From an uncultured Myxococcales bacterium (GTDB lineage Bacteria > Myxococcota_A > UBA9042), in contig CAISBR010000152.1 in NCBI GenBank assembly GCA_903883645.1, forward strand, positions 1 to 34,071: 34,071 nt of DNA, in the 5' to 3' direction. Each line of letters begins with the position of its first letter. Positions within the stretch are counted from its first letter, which is position 1. The translations under genes were made by a program, and so were the position numbers. This document shows positions 25,374-33,195 of this stretch, piece by piece. The notes beneath the pieces are model-generated. The model was not told the DNA's origin and made no database searches. It worked only from the letters and a program-made list of their open reading frames with translations.

Positions 25374-25380
25374 GGGAGGA
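25374..25380 (+). promoter_or_regulatory. Strong ribosome-binding site of the zinc-ribbon gene
   Basis: GGGAGGA lies seven bases before the GTG at 25388. It decides this start over in-frame starts further upstream (25280). Confidence 0.7.
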
Positions 25381-25387
25381 TGCAAGG

Positions 25388-26527
25388 GTGTCCGACGCAC
25401 GTCCGATTACCAATGTCACCGACTTCGTGTGCGGCACCTGCTGGAGCTCCTTTAGCCGGAACGATCCCGGCGTGGAGCAGGCAGGTCGCCTCATCTGCCC
25501 GCATTGCGGTCACGCACTAGCCGCAGACCTCATAGCAGACCCGCTGGCGGCTGTGCGCAATGCGCCGGCAAACCACGACGGCGATGGCTTTGCCGACCTC
25601 GCAGATGCCCCCCTTCTGCACGACGAACTGCCGATCGGCGACAGCAAGCCGCTTGGCTGGTTGCCGCACGAGAATGTAGCCCGCTCAGCCGAGCCGGCGG
25701 GCTTTGTGGTGGGCGATCCAGACGACGACTTCGAAGACTTCGACTTCAACGAAGCCACAATGCGACCCGATGTCAGCCACGACGGTCTACTGGCAGCCGT
25801 GCGCGCGACGGCCGAGGTGCCCGACACGGTCAAAGCGGCGCCCAAGCTGGACATGAGCGGCATCAGCGCGGGCCACGTAGTGGGCGATGCCGGCGAAGAA
25901 GAAATGGCCAGCGATACGGTTGAGCCGACCCCTGCCGACTTCCCCGAAGGCGAGGGCGAGCCAGAAGACGCCGAAACCCGCGACTGGAAGCTCAAGGCCA
26001 TCGGGCTGACGTACAATTTCCACGGCCTCGACGCATTGATTGGCTGGGCGAGCAACAAAGCCGGCCAAGCGATGCAGATCTCGATGGACGGTAAGAATTG
26101 GAAGGATTTCGACTCCTTCTTTACCGCGTACCGCGCCGGCGTCGTGGCCGCCAAAGCTTACGACGATGCGCTGCCCCCCGGTGCCGTACAAGGAGCTGCC
26201 GCGGCGGCCTCTGCCCAGGCGGGCGCGCGCATGTCCAGCGGCAAGCTGGCGACAGAGTTGGGCAGTGGTGGCAAGGCAGACGGCAACCGCGGACCGCGCC
26301 TGACCGGCCAGCAGCCCAAGCCCGACGCAACTGCGCTTGGCGGCAAGGGCGGCGCGAGTGGGGCCAAGAACCTGTCGCAGGCCAGCTCAGGGTCGCGGCG
26401 GATGCCGGTGGCAGCGGCCCACGGCGGCAAGACCGCGAGCTCGAATACGGCCAAGATCGCTGCCGTTGTGGTGGCCGTGCTGGTCGTAGCCGCGCTCGTC
26501 GCCTGGAAATTGCTCGCCAAGAAGTAG
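25388..26527 (+). CDS. Zinc-ribbon protein with acidic linker and C-terminal membrane anchor
   Basis: From the GTG the product has 379 residues. An N-terminal zinc ribbon carries Cys15, Cys18, Cys37 and Cys40 (CGTC and CPHC). A long acidic linker follows, with Asp/Glu-rich DDDFEDFDF and EGEGEPED. A compact conserved-looking segment lies at about 195-235: LKAIGLTYNFHGLDALIGW then ISMDGKNWKDFDSFF. A Gly/Ser/Ala-rich linker leads to one C-terminal helix (AAVVVAVLVVAALVAW) ending LLAKK, the layout of a tail-anchored protein with the zinc ribbon in the cytoplasm. The domain order recalls myxobacterial zinc-ribbon adaptor proteins such as GltJ, but I do not see a GYF domain, so no function is claimed. 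It faces the convergent hemW gene with 24 bases between. Confidence 0.8.
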   Translation: MSDARPITNVTDFVCGTCWSSFSRNDPGVEQAGRLICPHCGHALAADLIADPLAAVRNAPANHDGDGFADLADAPLLHDELPIGDSKPLGWLPHENVARSAEPAGFVVGDPDDDFEDFDFNEATMRPDVSHDGLLAAVRATAEVPDTVKAAPKLDMSGISAGHVVGDAGEEEMASDTVEPTPADFPEGEGEPEDAETRDWKLKAIGLTYNFHGLDALIGWASNKAGQAMQISMDGKNWKDFDSFFTAYRAGVVAAKAYDDALPPGAVQGAAAAASAQAGARMSSGKLATELGSGGKADGNRGPRLTGQQPKPDATALGGKGGASGAKNLSQASSGSRRMPVAAAHGGKTASSNTAKIAAVVVAVLVVAALVAWKLLAKK

Positions 26528-26551
26528 CGGACTAGCCAACATGCAAACGTC

Positions 26552-27730
26552 TTATTGGGCGAGCTGGCGCACCCAGTGGTCGAGTTGGGCAAATGCGTGC
26601 GGCATCAGCCGCAGGTGCCGAGCGGTGACGGTCAGTGGCGCGTGTGCGGCCAAGCGCAGTCCACGTTGCCGCAGCTTGCCCGCAGCCACAGGCCCCACGT
26701 CGCGCGCCAGTCGCTCGAGGTCGATACCCTCGCTCAGCCGCAGCTCGGTCAGAATCCGCTCGGTCAGCAAGGTGGGCCCATCGATATCTTCACGAAAGAC
26801 TTCGGGTAGTTGACCCGTTTCGATTGCGGCAAACCAGCGACGATGATCGCGGTGATTGCCGTAGCGCAGGTCGCCCCGCAAGCCGGGCAAGTGCCCATGC
26901 GCGCCCACGCCCGCCGCCAGCCAGTGCCCGCCGTGCCAGTAGCACAGATTGTGGCGACTCTGATGTTGATCGCGTGCAAAATTCGAAACTTCGTAACGGT
27001 GCAGACCGCGCTCGGCCAGCCACAGCGGCACCTGTTCGAGCATGTCGGCCTGCAAGTCGTCGTCGGGCGGGCTTTGCAGGCCCTTGACCACGCGCTTGGC
27101 CAGCGGAGTGCCCTCTTCGACCGTGAGCGAATACAGCGAAAGGTGGGGCAGATCGTAGGCCAAGACCCCGTCGAGGTCGGACTTTAGCTCGGCCATGCCC
27201 TGCCCCGGCGCGCCAAATAGCAAATCTGCGCTCGCACTCTGCAACTGCCCTTGCCCCAACAGGCGCTGCAGCTCGGCCAGACTCGCCCGGGCAGTGGCCG
27301 CGTCGTGCAGTCGGTCGAGGCGTTGCAGGCGGCGATCGTCAAGGGCCTGAATTCCCACTGATATACGGTTGATCCCCACCGCCACGTAGTCGGCAAGCGG
27401 CGCGTGCTCGAGGGCCCCCGGATTGGCTTCGATTGTAAATTCGCCACCTTGCTGCAGGCCACCCCAGCGGTCGAGCCAGTCGAGCACGGCGCCGATGGGC
27501 TGCGCACCCCACAGCGACGGCGTGCCCCCGCCAAAAAAGACGGTCGAGATCGGCCGCGGCTCTAGGTCCACCGTCCGCATTTGCAGCTCGCGCAAGATGC
27601 CGTCGAGGTACTGCTGCCTGGGGATCTCGGCGGCCACAGCGGTGGCAAAATCGCAATACGCGCAGCGCTTGAGGCACCAGGGGAAGTGAATGTACACGCT
27701 CCAGTTTTCTTGCTTGGGCGCGCGACTCAC
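26552..27730 (-). CDS. hemW: HemW-like radical SAM haem chaperone
   Basis: The product has 392 residues, the normal length. The radical SAM iron-sulfur motif is Cys19-x3-Cys23-x2-Cys26 (CLKRCAYCDF), followed by GGGTPS near 67-72. The residue pattern after the last Cys (DF rather than a fourth Cys) and HNLCYW at 260-265 mark HemW and not HemN, the oxygen-independent coproporphyrinogen oxidase. HemW proteins bind haem and are thought to deliver it to respiratory enzymes. A C-terminal HemN-type domain is present. The start is GTG at 27730, overlapping the stop of the upstream gene as GTGA. Older annotations often call this family HemN, which would overstate the activity. Confidence 0.93.
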   Translation of the reverse strand: MSRAPKQENWSVYIHFPWCLKRCAYCDFATAVAAEIPRQQYLDGILRELQMRTVDLEPRPISTVFFGGGTPSLWGAQPIGAVLDWLDRWGGLQQGGEFTIEANPGALEHAPLADYVAVGINRISVGIQALDDRRLQRLDRLHDAATARASLAELQRLLGQGQLQSASADLLFGAPGQGMAELKSDLDGVLAYDLPHLSLYSLTVEEGTPLAKRVVKGLQSPPDDDLQADMLEQVPLWLAERGLHRYEVSNFARDQHQSRHNLCYWHGGHWLAAGVGAHGHLPGLRGDLRYGNHRDHRRWFAAIETGQLPEVFREDIDGPTLLTERILTELRLSEGIDLERLARDVGPVAAGKLRQRGLRLAAHAPLTVTARHLRLMPHAFAQLDHWVRQLAQ

Positions 27731-29094
27731 CGGCGCACCTTGCCCACTTCGGGCGGCATCTCGGCTGGGCCGGCGGCGCGATCAAAGTCGGGTCCAAGCA
27801 GGTGCAGCGCGCGCACCAGCCGATGGTCACCCAGTTCGATGAGCGTGATCGACGCGGGCTGACAGGCATCGTGACCAAGCAGGCGCGGACAGCCGGTCAC
27901 CTCCGCGCGCCCCACAGCCACCACCGCCAAGCCGCCAAACCGTCCGTCGTAGAACACCTCCGACGTCATTGAAACTACAGCATTTGTCGCCTGACGCAGC
28001 GCGTATTCGTAGAGGCGATAGGCACGGTCGGCAATCAGTTCGCCGTCGCGCAGCATGGTCAGCGGCCGCACCGAGGCCAAAAGCGTCGCCGAATACGCCG
28101 ATCCGGCCTGCAGCGCCGCGCGCACCCGCTTCAGCTCGCTCTCGTCGATGGTCTGGCCACGGGTATCGACCGCCACCAGCGCCATGTCGCGCACGGCCAG
28201 CACGCCAGACGAGCGGTCCGCCACTTGCACATCGACCACCGCACCGGCCGGGTCGCGCAGCACCTGCAACAGCGGCAGCGCCTGGGTATCGCCCGACCAG
28301 AGCAGCACGGCCGCCTGGGGCGCCTCGTTGGCCAACTGCGCATTGAGACTGGCGGTATCGCTCACATCGCCGGCGATCACCACTGCGTCGACCTCGAGTT
28401 GCGAGGCCGCCTGCGCCACCGCAGCCTGCACCGCGCTGTCACCCGCCCCCGCCACCCACAGAATTCGCGTTCCCGATCGAGGTGGTAGCCCCCCTTCTTG
28501 CGCCGCCTCGCCACCATCTAACGGCGCCACGGCCAGCCGCTCGACCGGCAGCCGATGCGTCGCCACCAGCGGCGGCAGCCCAGGTCGCCAAGCCTCTACC
28601 GTCACATGGCGGTCGCGCACCGACTCGGCGAACACGTGCTCGACCTCCGTGCCCACCACCGGCTCGGCACCATCCTCAAAATGCCAAACGAACTTGCTGA
28701 ATTCCTGATCGCCCGCCACCTCGATCTTCAGCCGCACCTTGGTGTTCGACCACACGCGCAGTTGATCGGGCTCAGCGGTGATGTGCAGCGGACCGCTATC
28801 GGCCGGCGCGGGCTCGTCGGCCTGGTCGCGCGTGGCATCGCCGGCGAGCGCGGGCGTGGGCGACTCGGCCAGCGCTTGGGTGGGCGTAGCGGGGGCTGGC
28901 GGCGCCAAAGTTGAAGCGTCTGCCGCAGTCGCGCGTCGATCGTCGTGCGACTCGGGCGGCGGCGCCGTGCGCGAGGCGACAAAGGCAGCCACACAGATGA
29001 TGACCAACGCCAAGGCCAAGGCCAAAAAACGCCGGTCATGCGGCCCTTCTGGACGCGGCGGCAAATCGTTCGGTGGCGGGTTTGCGCTTGTCAT
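27727..29094 (-). CDS. Single-pass membrane protein with PKD-like domain, unknown function
   Basis: From the ATG at 29094 the product has 455 residues. A Pro-rich cytoplasmic start is followed by a signal anchor (FLALALALVIICVAAFVAS) and an Ala/Pro/Thr-rich linker. Then comes a PKD-like beta domain (about 120-190) with FVWHFEDGAEP and VEHVFAES, the spacing of a PKD fold. The second half, from about 215, begins GTRILWVAGAGDS and contains DAVVIAGDVSD, loosely like a metallophosphoesterase core, but no D-x-H motif is seen, so catalysis is doubtful. The protein should be mainly extracytoplasmic. The frame is open to 29313, but that extension overlaps the leader of the divergent gene and has no signal character. 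Its stop overlaps the hemW start, so the two are coupled; a shared role is not evident. Confidence 0.75.
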   Translation of the reverse strand: MTSANPPPNDLPPRPEGPHDRRFLALALALVIICVAAFVASRTAPPPESHDDRRATAADASTLAPPAPATPTQALAESPTPALAGDATRDQADEPAPADSGPLHITAEPDQLRVWSNTKVRLKIEVAGDQEFSKFVWHFEDGAEPVVGTEVEHVFAESVRDRHVTVEAWRPGLPPLVATHRLPVERLAVAPLDGGEAAQEGGLPPRSGTRILWVAGAGDSAVQAAVAQAASQLEVDAVVIAGDVSDTASLNAQLANEAPQAAVLLWSGDTQALPLLQVLRDPAGAVVDVQVADRSSGVLAVRDMALVAVDTRGQTIDESELKRVRAALQAGSAYSATLLASVRPLTMLRDGELIADRAYRLYEYALRQATNAVVSMTSEVFYDGRFGGLAVVAVGRAEVTGCPRLLGHDACQPASITLIELGDHRLVRALHLLGPDFDRAAGPAEMPPEVGKVRR

Positions 29095-29180
29095 GTGCAG
29101 GTCTAAAGCCGCAGGGCACTGGCGGGTGGCCGCCAACACGACTGGATTGTGTCTGAGTTCTCGGTCGTTGCCGGGCCGAT

Positions 29181-29210
29181 TTGACCCCCGACCGCTGCCA
29201 AACGTAGTAT
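29181..29210 (+). promoter_or_regulatory. Candidate sigma-70-type promoter of the TPR-like gene operon
   Basis: TTGACC at 29181-29186 and TAGTAT at 29205-29210 are 18 bases apart and match consensus at five and four positions. The start of the next gene is 60 bases downstream, behind a GGAGAGG ribosome-binding site. Confidence 0.5.
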
Positions 29211-29270
29211 CGACGACTCGCCAGTGCGCCGCAACGGGCACGGGCCTGTGCGCCGCAGCAGGAGAGGACC

Positions 29271-30530
29271 ATGTTTGATTTTGCTCGTTCCCTAGTAGTG
29301 GCCGCTGTGGCACTCACAGCCGCTGCAACGCTCGCAGCGCCAGCGTGGGCCGCTCCTTCGGCCTGGAAGGCCACTGAGGCCACCTGCATGGGCCTGTTTG
29401 GTGCCCCCGATAAAGCCGACGATGTGAAGCTGCTCGGCTGTGCCGACGACTTTGCCGGCGACGCGGTGATCGACCAACTGACTGCCAAGGACCGCACAAC
29501 GGCTGAAAAGGGCTTGCGTTACCTGTATGAGCACGGCTCGGACAAGGGCGCGAAAGTGGCCCGGGTGGCCCTGCAGCGCCTGGGTATTAACTTGCCGGTG
29601 CGCGCGCCCAAAGCGGCGGCGGGTCCGGCCGAGCAAGCGCGCCCCAAGTACGACCCGCCCGAGGCCAAGGCTGACGACAAGAAAACCGCTGAAAAGTCGT
29701 ACAAAGACGGCGTGGCGCTGCTGAAGAAGAAAAAGTGGAAAGACGGTGTGAGCATCTTGCAAAAGGGCCTAGAGAAGGACCCGCGCAGCGAGAAAATTCT
29801 GTACAACATGGCGTGCGGCGAGGCGAATTTCGACGATAAGAAGGCCTGCTTTGTGCACCTGCAAAATCTCGCCGATCTGGGCACGGATTACTCGTCGGAG
29901 CTGCTGATCAAGGCCCGCACCGACGCCGACATGGAGCCGGTACGCGAAGAGTCGGACTTTAAGCGAATTACCGGCTACATGCGCGCGCAAGTGATCAACA
30001 CGGTGGGCGATCCGGGCGACCCGGGTGTCGAAAACATCATGAAGTTGTTCGACAAGCTGAGCCTGAAGAAGCCCGACAAGAAGGAAGACGAGGCGACGCC
30101 GCAGCCGCATCCCACGGTGGTATTTAAGGCGCACAGCAAGGCGCAAGTGGCCGTGATTGCCGAGCTTTTAGGCGATCCCGAAACGAAGCTTGAGCCGCTG
30201 GCAGGCGACTCGAAGTACGATGTGATCATCCGCTGGGGCACCACGCTCGACGAAAAGGGCAAGCCGACCAATCTGGGCCCCGAGACGGCCGACGAAGCGA
30301 TCGCCAATGCCCGGAAAAAGCAGAATAAAGCCCTAGCACAGCCCGAGCAGGCGATCGGCAAGGTCAATAAGGTGCTCGACTCGCCGAACCGCGCCATCAG
30401 CGAAGTGGGCAAGATGAAAGACCGCGTGCTGGGTGTGGGCGACAAGGCTAAGGGCGCGGTCGACAAGGCCAAAGACCTTGAGAAGATCGGCGACAAGGCC
30501 AAAGACGCCATGAAAATCAAGGGCCTATAA
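29271..30530 (+). CDS. Secreted TPR-like protein of unknown function
   Basis: The product has 419 residues. A signal peptide ends in AAPAWA near residue 27. Two cysteines follow in the first 45 mature residues. A helical, TPR-like segment lies at about 140-200 (YKDGVALLKKKKWKDGVS, then LEKDPRSEKILYNMACGEAN). The middle contains a Lys/Asp-rich linker. The C-terminus is a strongly charged amphipathic stretch with repeated Asp-Lys-Ala-Lys (GDKAKGAVDKAKDLEK), possibly a coiled coil. I do not recognise a named family. The ATG at 29271 is preceded by GGAGAGG. The protein is expected in the periplasm. It heads a four-gene plus-strand series (small membrane protein, maf, yggS), but shared function is not clear. 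Confidence 0.8.
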   Translation: MFDFARSLVVAAVALTAAATLAAPAWAAPSAWKATEATCMGLFGAPDKADDVKLLGCADDFAGDAVIDQLTAKDRTTAEKGLRYLYEHGSDKGAKVARVALQRLGINLPVRAPKAAAGPAEQARPKYDPPEAKADDKKTAEKSYKDGVALLKKKKWKDGVSILQKGLEKDPRSEKILYNMACGEANFDDKKACFVHLQNLADLGTDYSSELLIKARTDADMEPVREESDFKRITGYMRAQVINTVGDPGDPGVENIMKLFDKLSLKKPDKKEDEATPQPHPTVVFKAHSKAQVAVIAELLGDPETKLEPLAGDSKYDVIIRWGTTLDEKGKPTNLGPETADEAIANARKKQNKALAQPEQAIGKVNKVLDSPNRAISEVGKMKDRVLGVGDKAKGAVDKAKDLEKIGDKAKDAMKIKGL

Positions 30531-30555
30531 CACAGAGACAGAGGAGTGCCTGCGC

Positions 30556-30837
30556 ATGTCGGTTTGGGACGCCATCGCCAACTTGTCGGCGCTCGATTGG
30601 TTTGTAGTGGCGCTGACCGTGGTGGTGTCGCTGCTGGGGATGTTGTTGCCCAAGCTAGGAAATTTGCTGGGGCGGCTATTCTTGGGCGAAGACCCGCTGC
30701 TTGAGCGCTGGACGCACGCACGCGCGGACCGTCGCGCCGCGGCATTGGCCCGCAAACAAGCGCAAAGGACTGAGAAAGCTGCGCGCGTCGCCGCTCGACT
30801 GGGCGCCAAATCGGGCAACGACACGCCAGGGGCGTAA
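30556..30837 (+). CDS. Small single-pass membrane protein, 93 residues
   Basis: One hydrophobic helix (LDWFVVALTVVVSLLGMLLP, about 12-31) is followed by a second weaker hydrophobic turn and a long, strongly basic C-terminal helix (ARADRRAAALARKQAQR). I do not recognise the family. The ATG follows GAGGAG by nine bases. The upstream gene ends 25 bases before it, and maf begins 27 bases after it, so co-transcription is likely. Confidence 0.75.
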   Translation: MSVWDAIANLSALDWFVVALTVVVSLLGMLLPKLGNLLGRLFLGEDPLLERWTHARADRRAAALARKQAQRTEKAARVAARLGAKSGNDTPGA

Positions 30838-30864
30838 GTCTGCTCTGAAATTACTGGGGAAAGC

Positions 30865-31548
30865 ATGGCCCAACCGATTGCACTGGCTTCGAGTTCGCCG
30901 CGGCGCAAGGAATTGCTTGAGCGCCTTGGCTTTCAAGTCCGCGTGCTGCAAAGCAATATCGACGAGTCGCAAGTGGGCAACGAGCTGCCCGAAGACTACG
31001 CCAAGCGGGTGGCACGGGCCAAGGTGCTGGTGGCGGTGCGGCGCATCCAGGCCACGCTGTATACCAGCGAAGTCGAGGCGCGACGCCAGTTTGCGGCCGG
31101 TGCGACGCCGATCCCGGGGCGCGGCGAAGAGGGGCTGCGCTGGGTGCTGGGCGCCGACACGGTGGTGGTGGTCGACGACGTCATCTTTGGTAAACCGGCC
31201 GATGTGCAAGAAGCGCGCGAGATGCTGACCCGGCTGAGTGGGCGCGAACACCTAGTGATCACCGCATTTTGCCTGTACGACCTGCGCCGCAGCCGCGAGG
31301 GGATCGAGGCGGTGCGCACGGTGGTGCGTTTTAAAGACTTGACCCGCGGCGAGATCGACGCTTACGTGTCAGCCGGCGAAAGTATGGACAAAGCCGGGGC
31401 TTACGCGGTGCAAGGCGTGGGCTCGTACCTGGTCGAGCACTTGCAGGGCAGCTACACCAACGTGGTCGGCCTGCCGCTGTGCCAGGTGGTCGAGATGATG
31501 GAAGCCATGGGCGCCCGCGATGTGCTGCCGTGGGGCGCGAAGGACTAG
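30865..31548 (+). CDS. maf: Maf-like nucleotide pyrophosphatase
   Basis: The product has 227 residues and carries the Maf signatures: SSSPRRKELL at about 8-17, the catalytic-region ADTVVVVDD, FGKP, and DKAGAYAVQGVGS, with SYTNVVGLPL near the end. Maf enzymes hydrolyse non-canonical or canonical nucleoside triphosphates to monophosphates and pyrophosphate in the cytoplasm, limiting misincorporation; some members restrain cell division. It is about 30 residues longer than usual because of an insertion at roughly 60-92 (ATLYTSEVEARRQFAAG). The ATG is preceded by GGGGA with a short spacer. The next gene starts six bases after its stop. The exact substrate preference (dTTP/UTP or 7-methyl-GTP type) cannot be told here. 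Confidence 0.92.
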   Translation: MAQPIALASSSPRRKELLERLGFQVRVLQSNIDESQVGNELPEDYAKRVARAKVLVAVRRIQATLYTSEVEARRQFAAGATPIPGRGEEGLRWVLGADTVVVVDDVIFGKPADVQEAREMLTRLSGREHLVITAFCLYDLRRSREGIEAVRTVVRFKDLTRGEIDAYVSAGESMDKAGAYAVQGVGSYLVEHLQGSYTNVVGLPLCQVVEMMEAMGARDVLPWGAKD

Positions 31549-31554
31549 ACCCCA

Positions 31555-32259
31555 ATGATCTCCGAGAATCTGCAAGGTATTCATGCGCGTATCACCTCTG
31601 CGGCGCTCGCAGCGGGGCGTGATCCGGCTGGCGTGACGCTGGTGGCGGTGAGCAAGGGCCAGCCGGCGGCGGCGCTGCGCGAGGCGTACCAAGCCGGTCA
31701 GCGTGATTTTGGCGAGAGCTATGTGCAGGAATGGCAAGAAAAAGCCGAACAGCTAAATGATCTTACCGATATTCGCTGGCACTTCTTGGGCCACCTGCAG
31801 CGCAACAAGTTCAAGCACGTGCTGGGCCGCGTGCACCTGCTGCACAGCCTAGACGACATGCTGGGCTTGGACGAGATGGCGCGGCAGGCGTGGCAAGGAA
31901 AGCTGAAGCAAGATGTGCTGTTGCAGGTCAACCTGGCCGACGAGCAGAGCAAGCGCGGCTGTGGCGCGGCCGATGCCGAGCTCTTTGTCGAAGTGCTACA
32001 GAAGTCGCCGGGTTTGCGCCTAAAGGGCCTGATGCTGTTGCCGCCCTACGACGCCGATGTCGAGCTGGTGCGGCCCTGGTTCAAGCAATTGGCCCAGCTG
32101 GCCAGCGACTTAGACAAGCACTTTGGCAGCCACCCCAGCCTGCCGGCGCCGGGCCACTGGCTGCTGTCGATGGGTATGAGCGGCGACTTTGAGGTGGCGA
32201 TCGCCGAAGGGGCCACGCATGTTCGCATCGGCACGGCGCTTTTTGGCGAGCGGACCTAG
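31555..32259 (+). CDS. yggS: YggS-family pyridoxal-phosphate homeostasis protein
   Basis: The product has 234 residues, the usual size. The PLP-binding lysine is Lys34 in VAVSKGQP. WHFLGHLQRNK and the C-terminal LSMGMSGDFEVAI and VRIGTALFG are the family hallmarks. YggS proteins bind pyridoxal 5'-phosphate without a known catalytic reaction and keep PLP and amino-acid pools balanced. No clear ribosome-binding site stands before the ATG at 31555, so coupled translation from maf (six bases between) is likely. The next gene is convergent, with only three bases between the two stops. Confidence 0.95.
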   Translation: MISENLQGIHARITSAALAAGRDPAGVTLVAVSKGQPAAALREAYQAGQRDFGESYVQEWQEKAEQLNDLTDIRWHFLGHLQRNKFKHVLGRVHLLHSLDDMLGLDEMARQAWQGKLKQDVLLQVNLADEQSKRGCGAADAELFVEVLQKSPGLRLKGLMLLPPYDADVELVRPWFKQLAQLASDLDKHFGSHPSLPAPGHWLLSMGMSGDFEVAIAEGATHVRIGTALFGERT

Positions 32260-32262
32260 GCT

Positions 32263-33195
32263 TTAGTCCCGCAGCCGCACCAGCCGCTCATTCGCCAGCA
32301 CAAAGCGGTCGCACGTGGGCCGCCCGTCGCGCACATGCGCCACCGCCGTCATCGCCTGCAGCTGATCGCCGTGTTGATCGATGAATTCTTGCGCATTTTC
32401 GACGAGCGGGTCCCAGGGCAGCGCCACGGTCCACTGCGGCGTACCCACAGCAAAGTGCACGGGCATCAGCCGCGGCCCCACGCCTTCGCTGCGCAACTGG
32501 TCGAGCACGGCGGGCAGCGCATGATCGCAGCGTTGGGCAAGCATATCAAAGCGTTCTAGGGTGTGAATCGTGGGCGGCGGCAGTCGCGTTTCGCCACCTT
32601 GCTGGTGCTCGTGCAGAGCGTGCTGCGCCTCAACGAAGAAAAGCGCCGTAGTCTCGTGGTGATCGAGCGCCGGCTCTTGGCCGATGGGCAGCGGCGCGGC
32701 AAAGAAGTACGTATCGAAGCGCTTGGGCTCATTTACCGGCGTAAGCCAATGGGCAAACACGCACAGCGAGCGTACGTCGAGTCGCCAACTCCTAGCGCGC
32801 AAGGCCGCGTGCCAGGCACTCGCCGCCAAGTGCCGCCCCTGTCGCAACGACTCAATCTCACGATCAAATTCTGCCAATTCCTCGGGCTGCAGCGGCTCGC
32901 CGCGCACATCCACCGCCAGCAGCACGTGCGCCTCTTCGTGCAACTCGCGCAGCGCCGCCACCGCAAAGGCCCGCGCTGTCTCCTTGTCGCGTCCGGGCAG
33001 GTGCGGAATTTTCCCCACGATCGGCACATCACCGTCGACCTCGTCGACTTTGCCGCCCGGAAACACCGTCGCGTTGGGCATAAAGCCGCTGTGCGCGTGG
33101 CGACGAATCATCAGCAATTCAATAACTTGTTTACCCTGGCGGACCAAGACCACGGTCGATGCCAGCAGGGGCGCGGCGGGGGCGACAGCTATCAT
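32263..33195 (-). CDS. NUDIX-domain hydrolase of the long (NUDT19-like) type
   Basis: The protein has 310 residues. The N-terminal core contains VFPGGKVD followed, after about 30 residues, by ALRELHEEA, the conserved NUDIX catalytic helix (R-E-x2-E-E). The distance between the two halves is longer than in a classical NUDIX box, and the Gly after the Glu pair is replaced by His. This long form resembles NUDT19/RP2p-type coenzyme A diphosphatases, whose box carries an insertion; the substrate is not provable here. The rest is an alpha/beta domain of that protein type. I chose the ATG at 33195, which overlaps the upstream stop as ATGA, over a GTG nine bases earlier. It is a cytosolic protein. 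Confidence 0.85.
   Translation of the reverse strand: MIAVAPAAPLLASTVVLVRQGKQVIELLMIRRHAHSGFMPNATVFPGGKVDEVDGDVPIVGKIPHLPGRDKETARAFAVAALRELHEEAHVLLAVDVRGEPLQPEELAEFDREIESLRQGRHLAASAWHAALRARSWRLDVRSLCVFAHWLTPVNEPKRFDTYFFAAPLPIGQEPALDHHETTALFFVEAQHALHEHQQGGETRLPPPTIHTLERFDMLAQRCDHALPAVLDQLRSEGVGPRLMPVHFAVGTPQWTVALPWDPLVENAQEFIDQHGDQLQAMTAVAHVRDGRPTCDRFVLANERLVRLRD

Noticed and set aside
25280..25387. Longer start for the zinc-ribbon gene
   Set aside because: The extension has no domain features and would place the strong GGGAGGA site inside the coding region.
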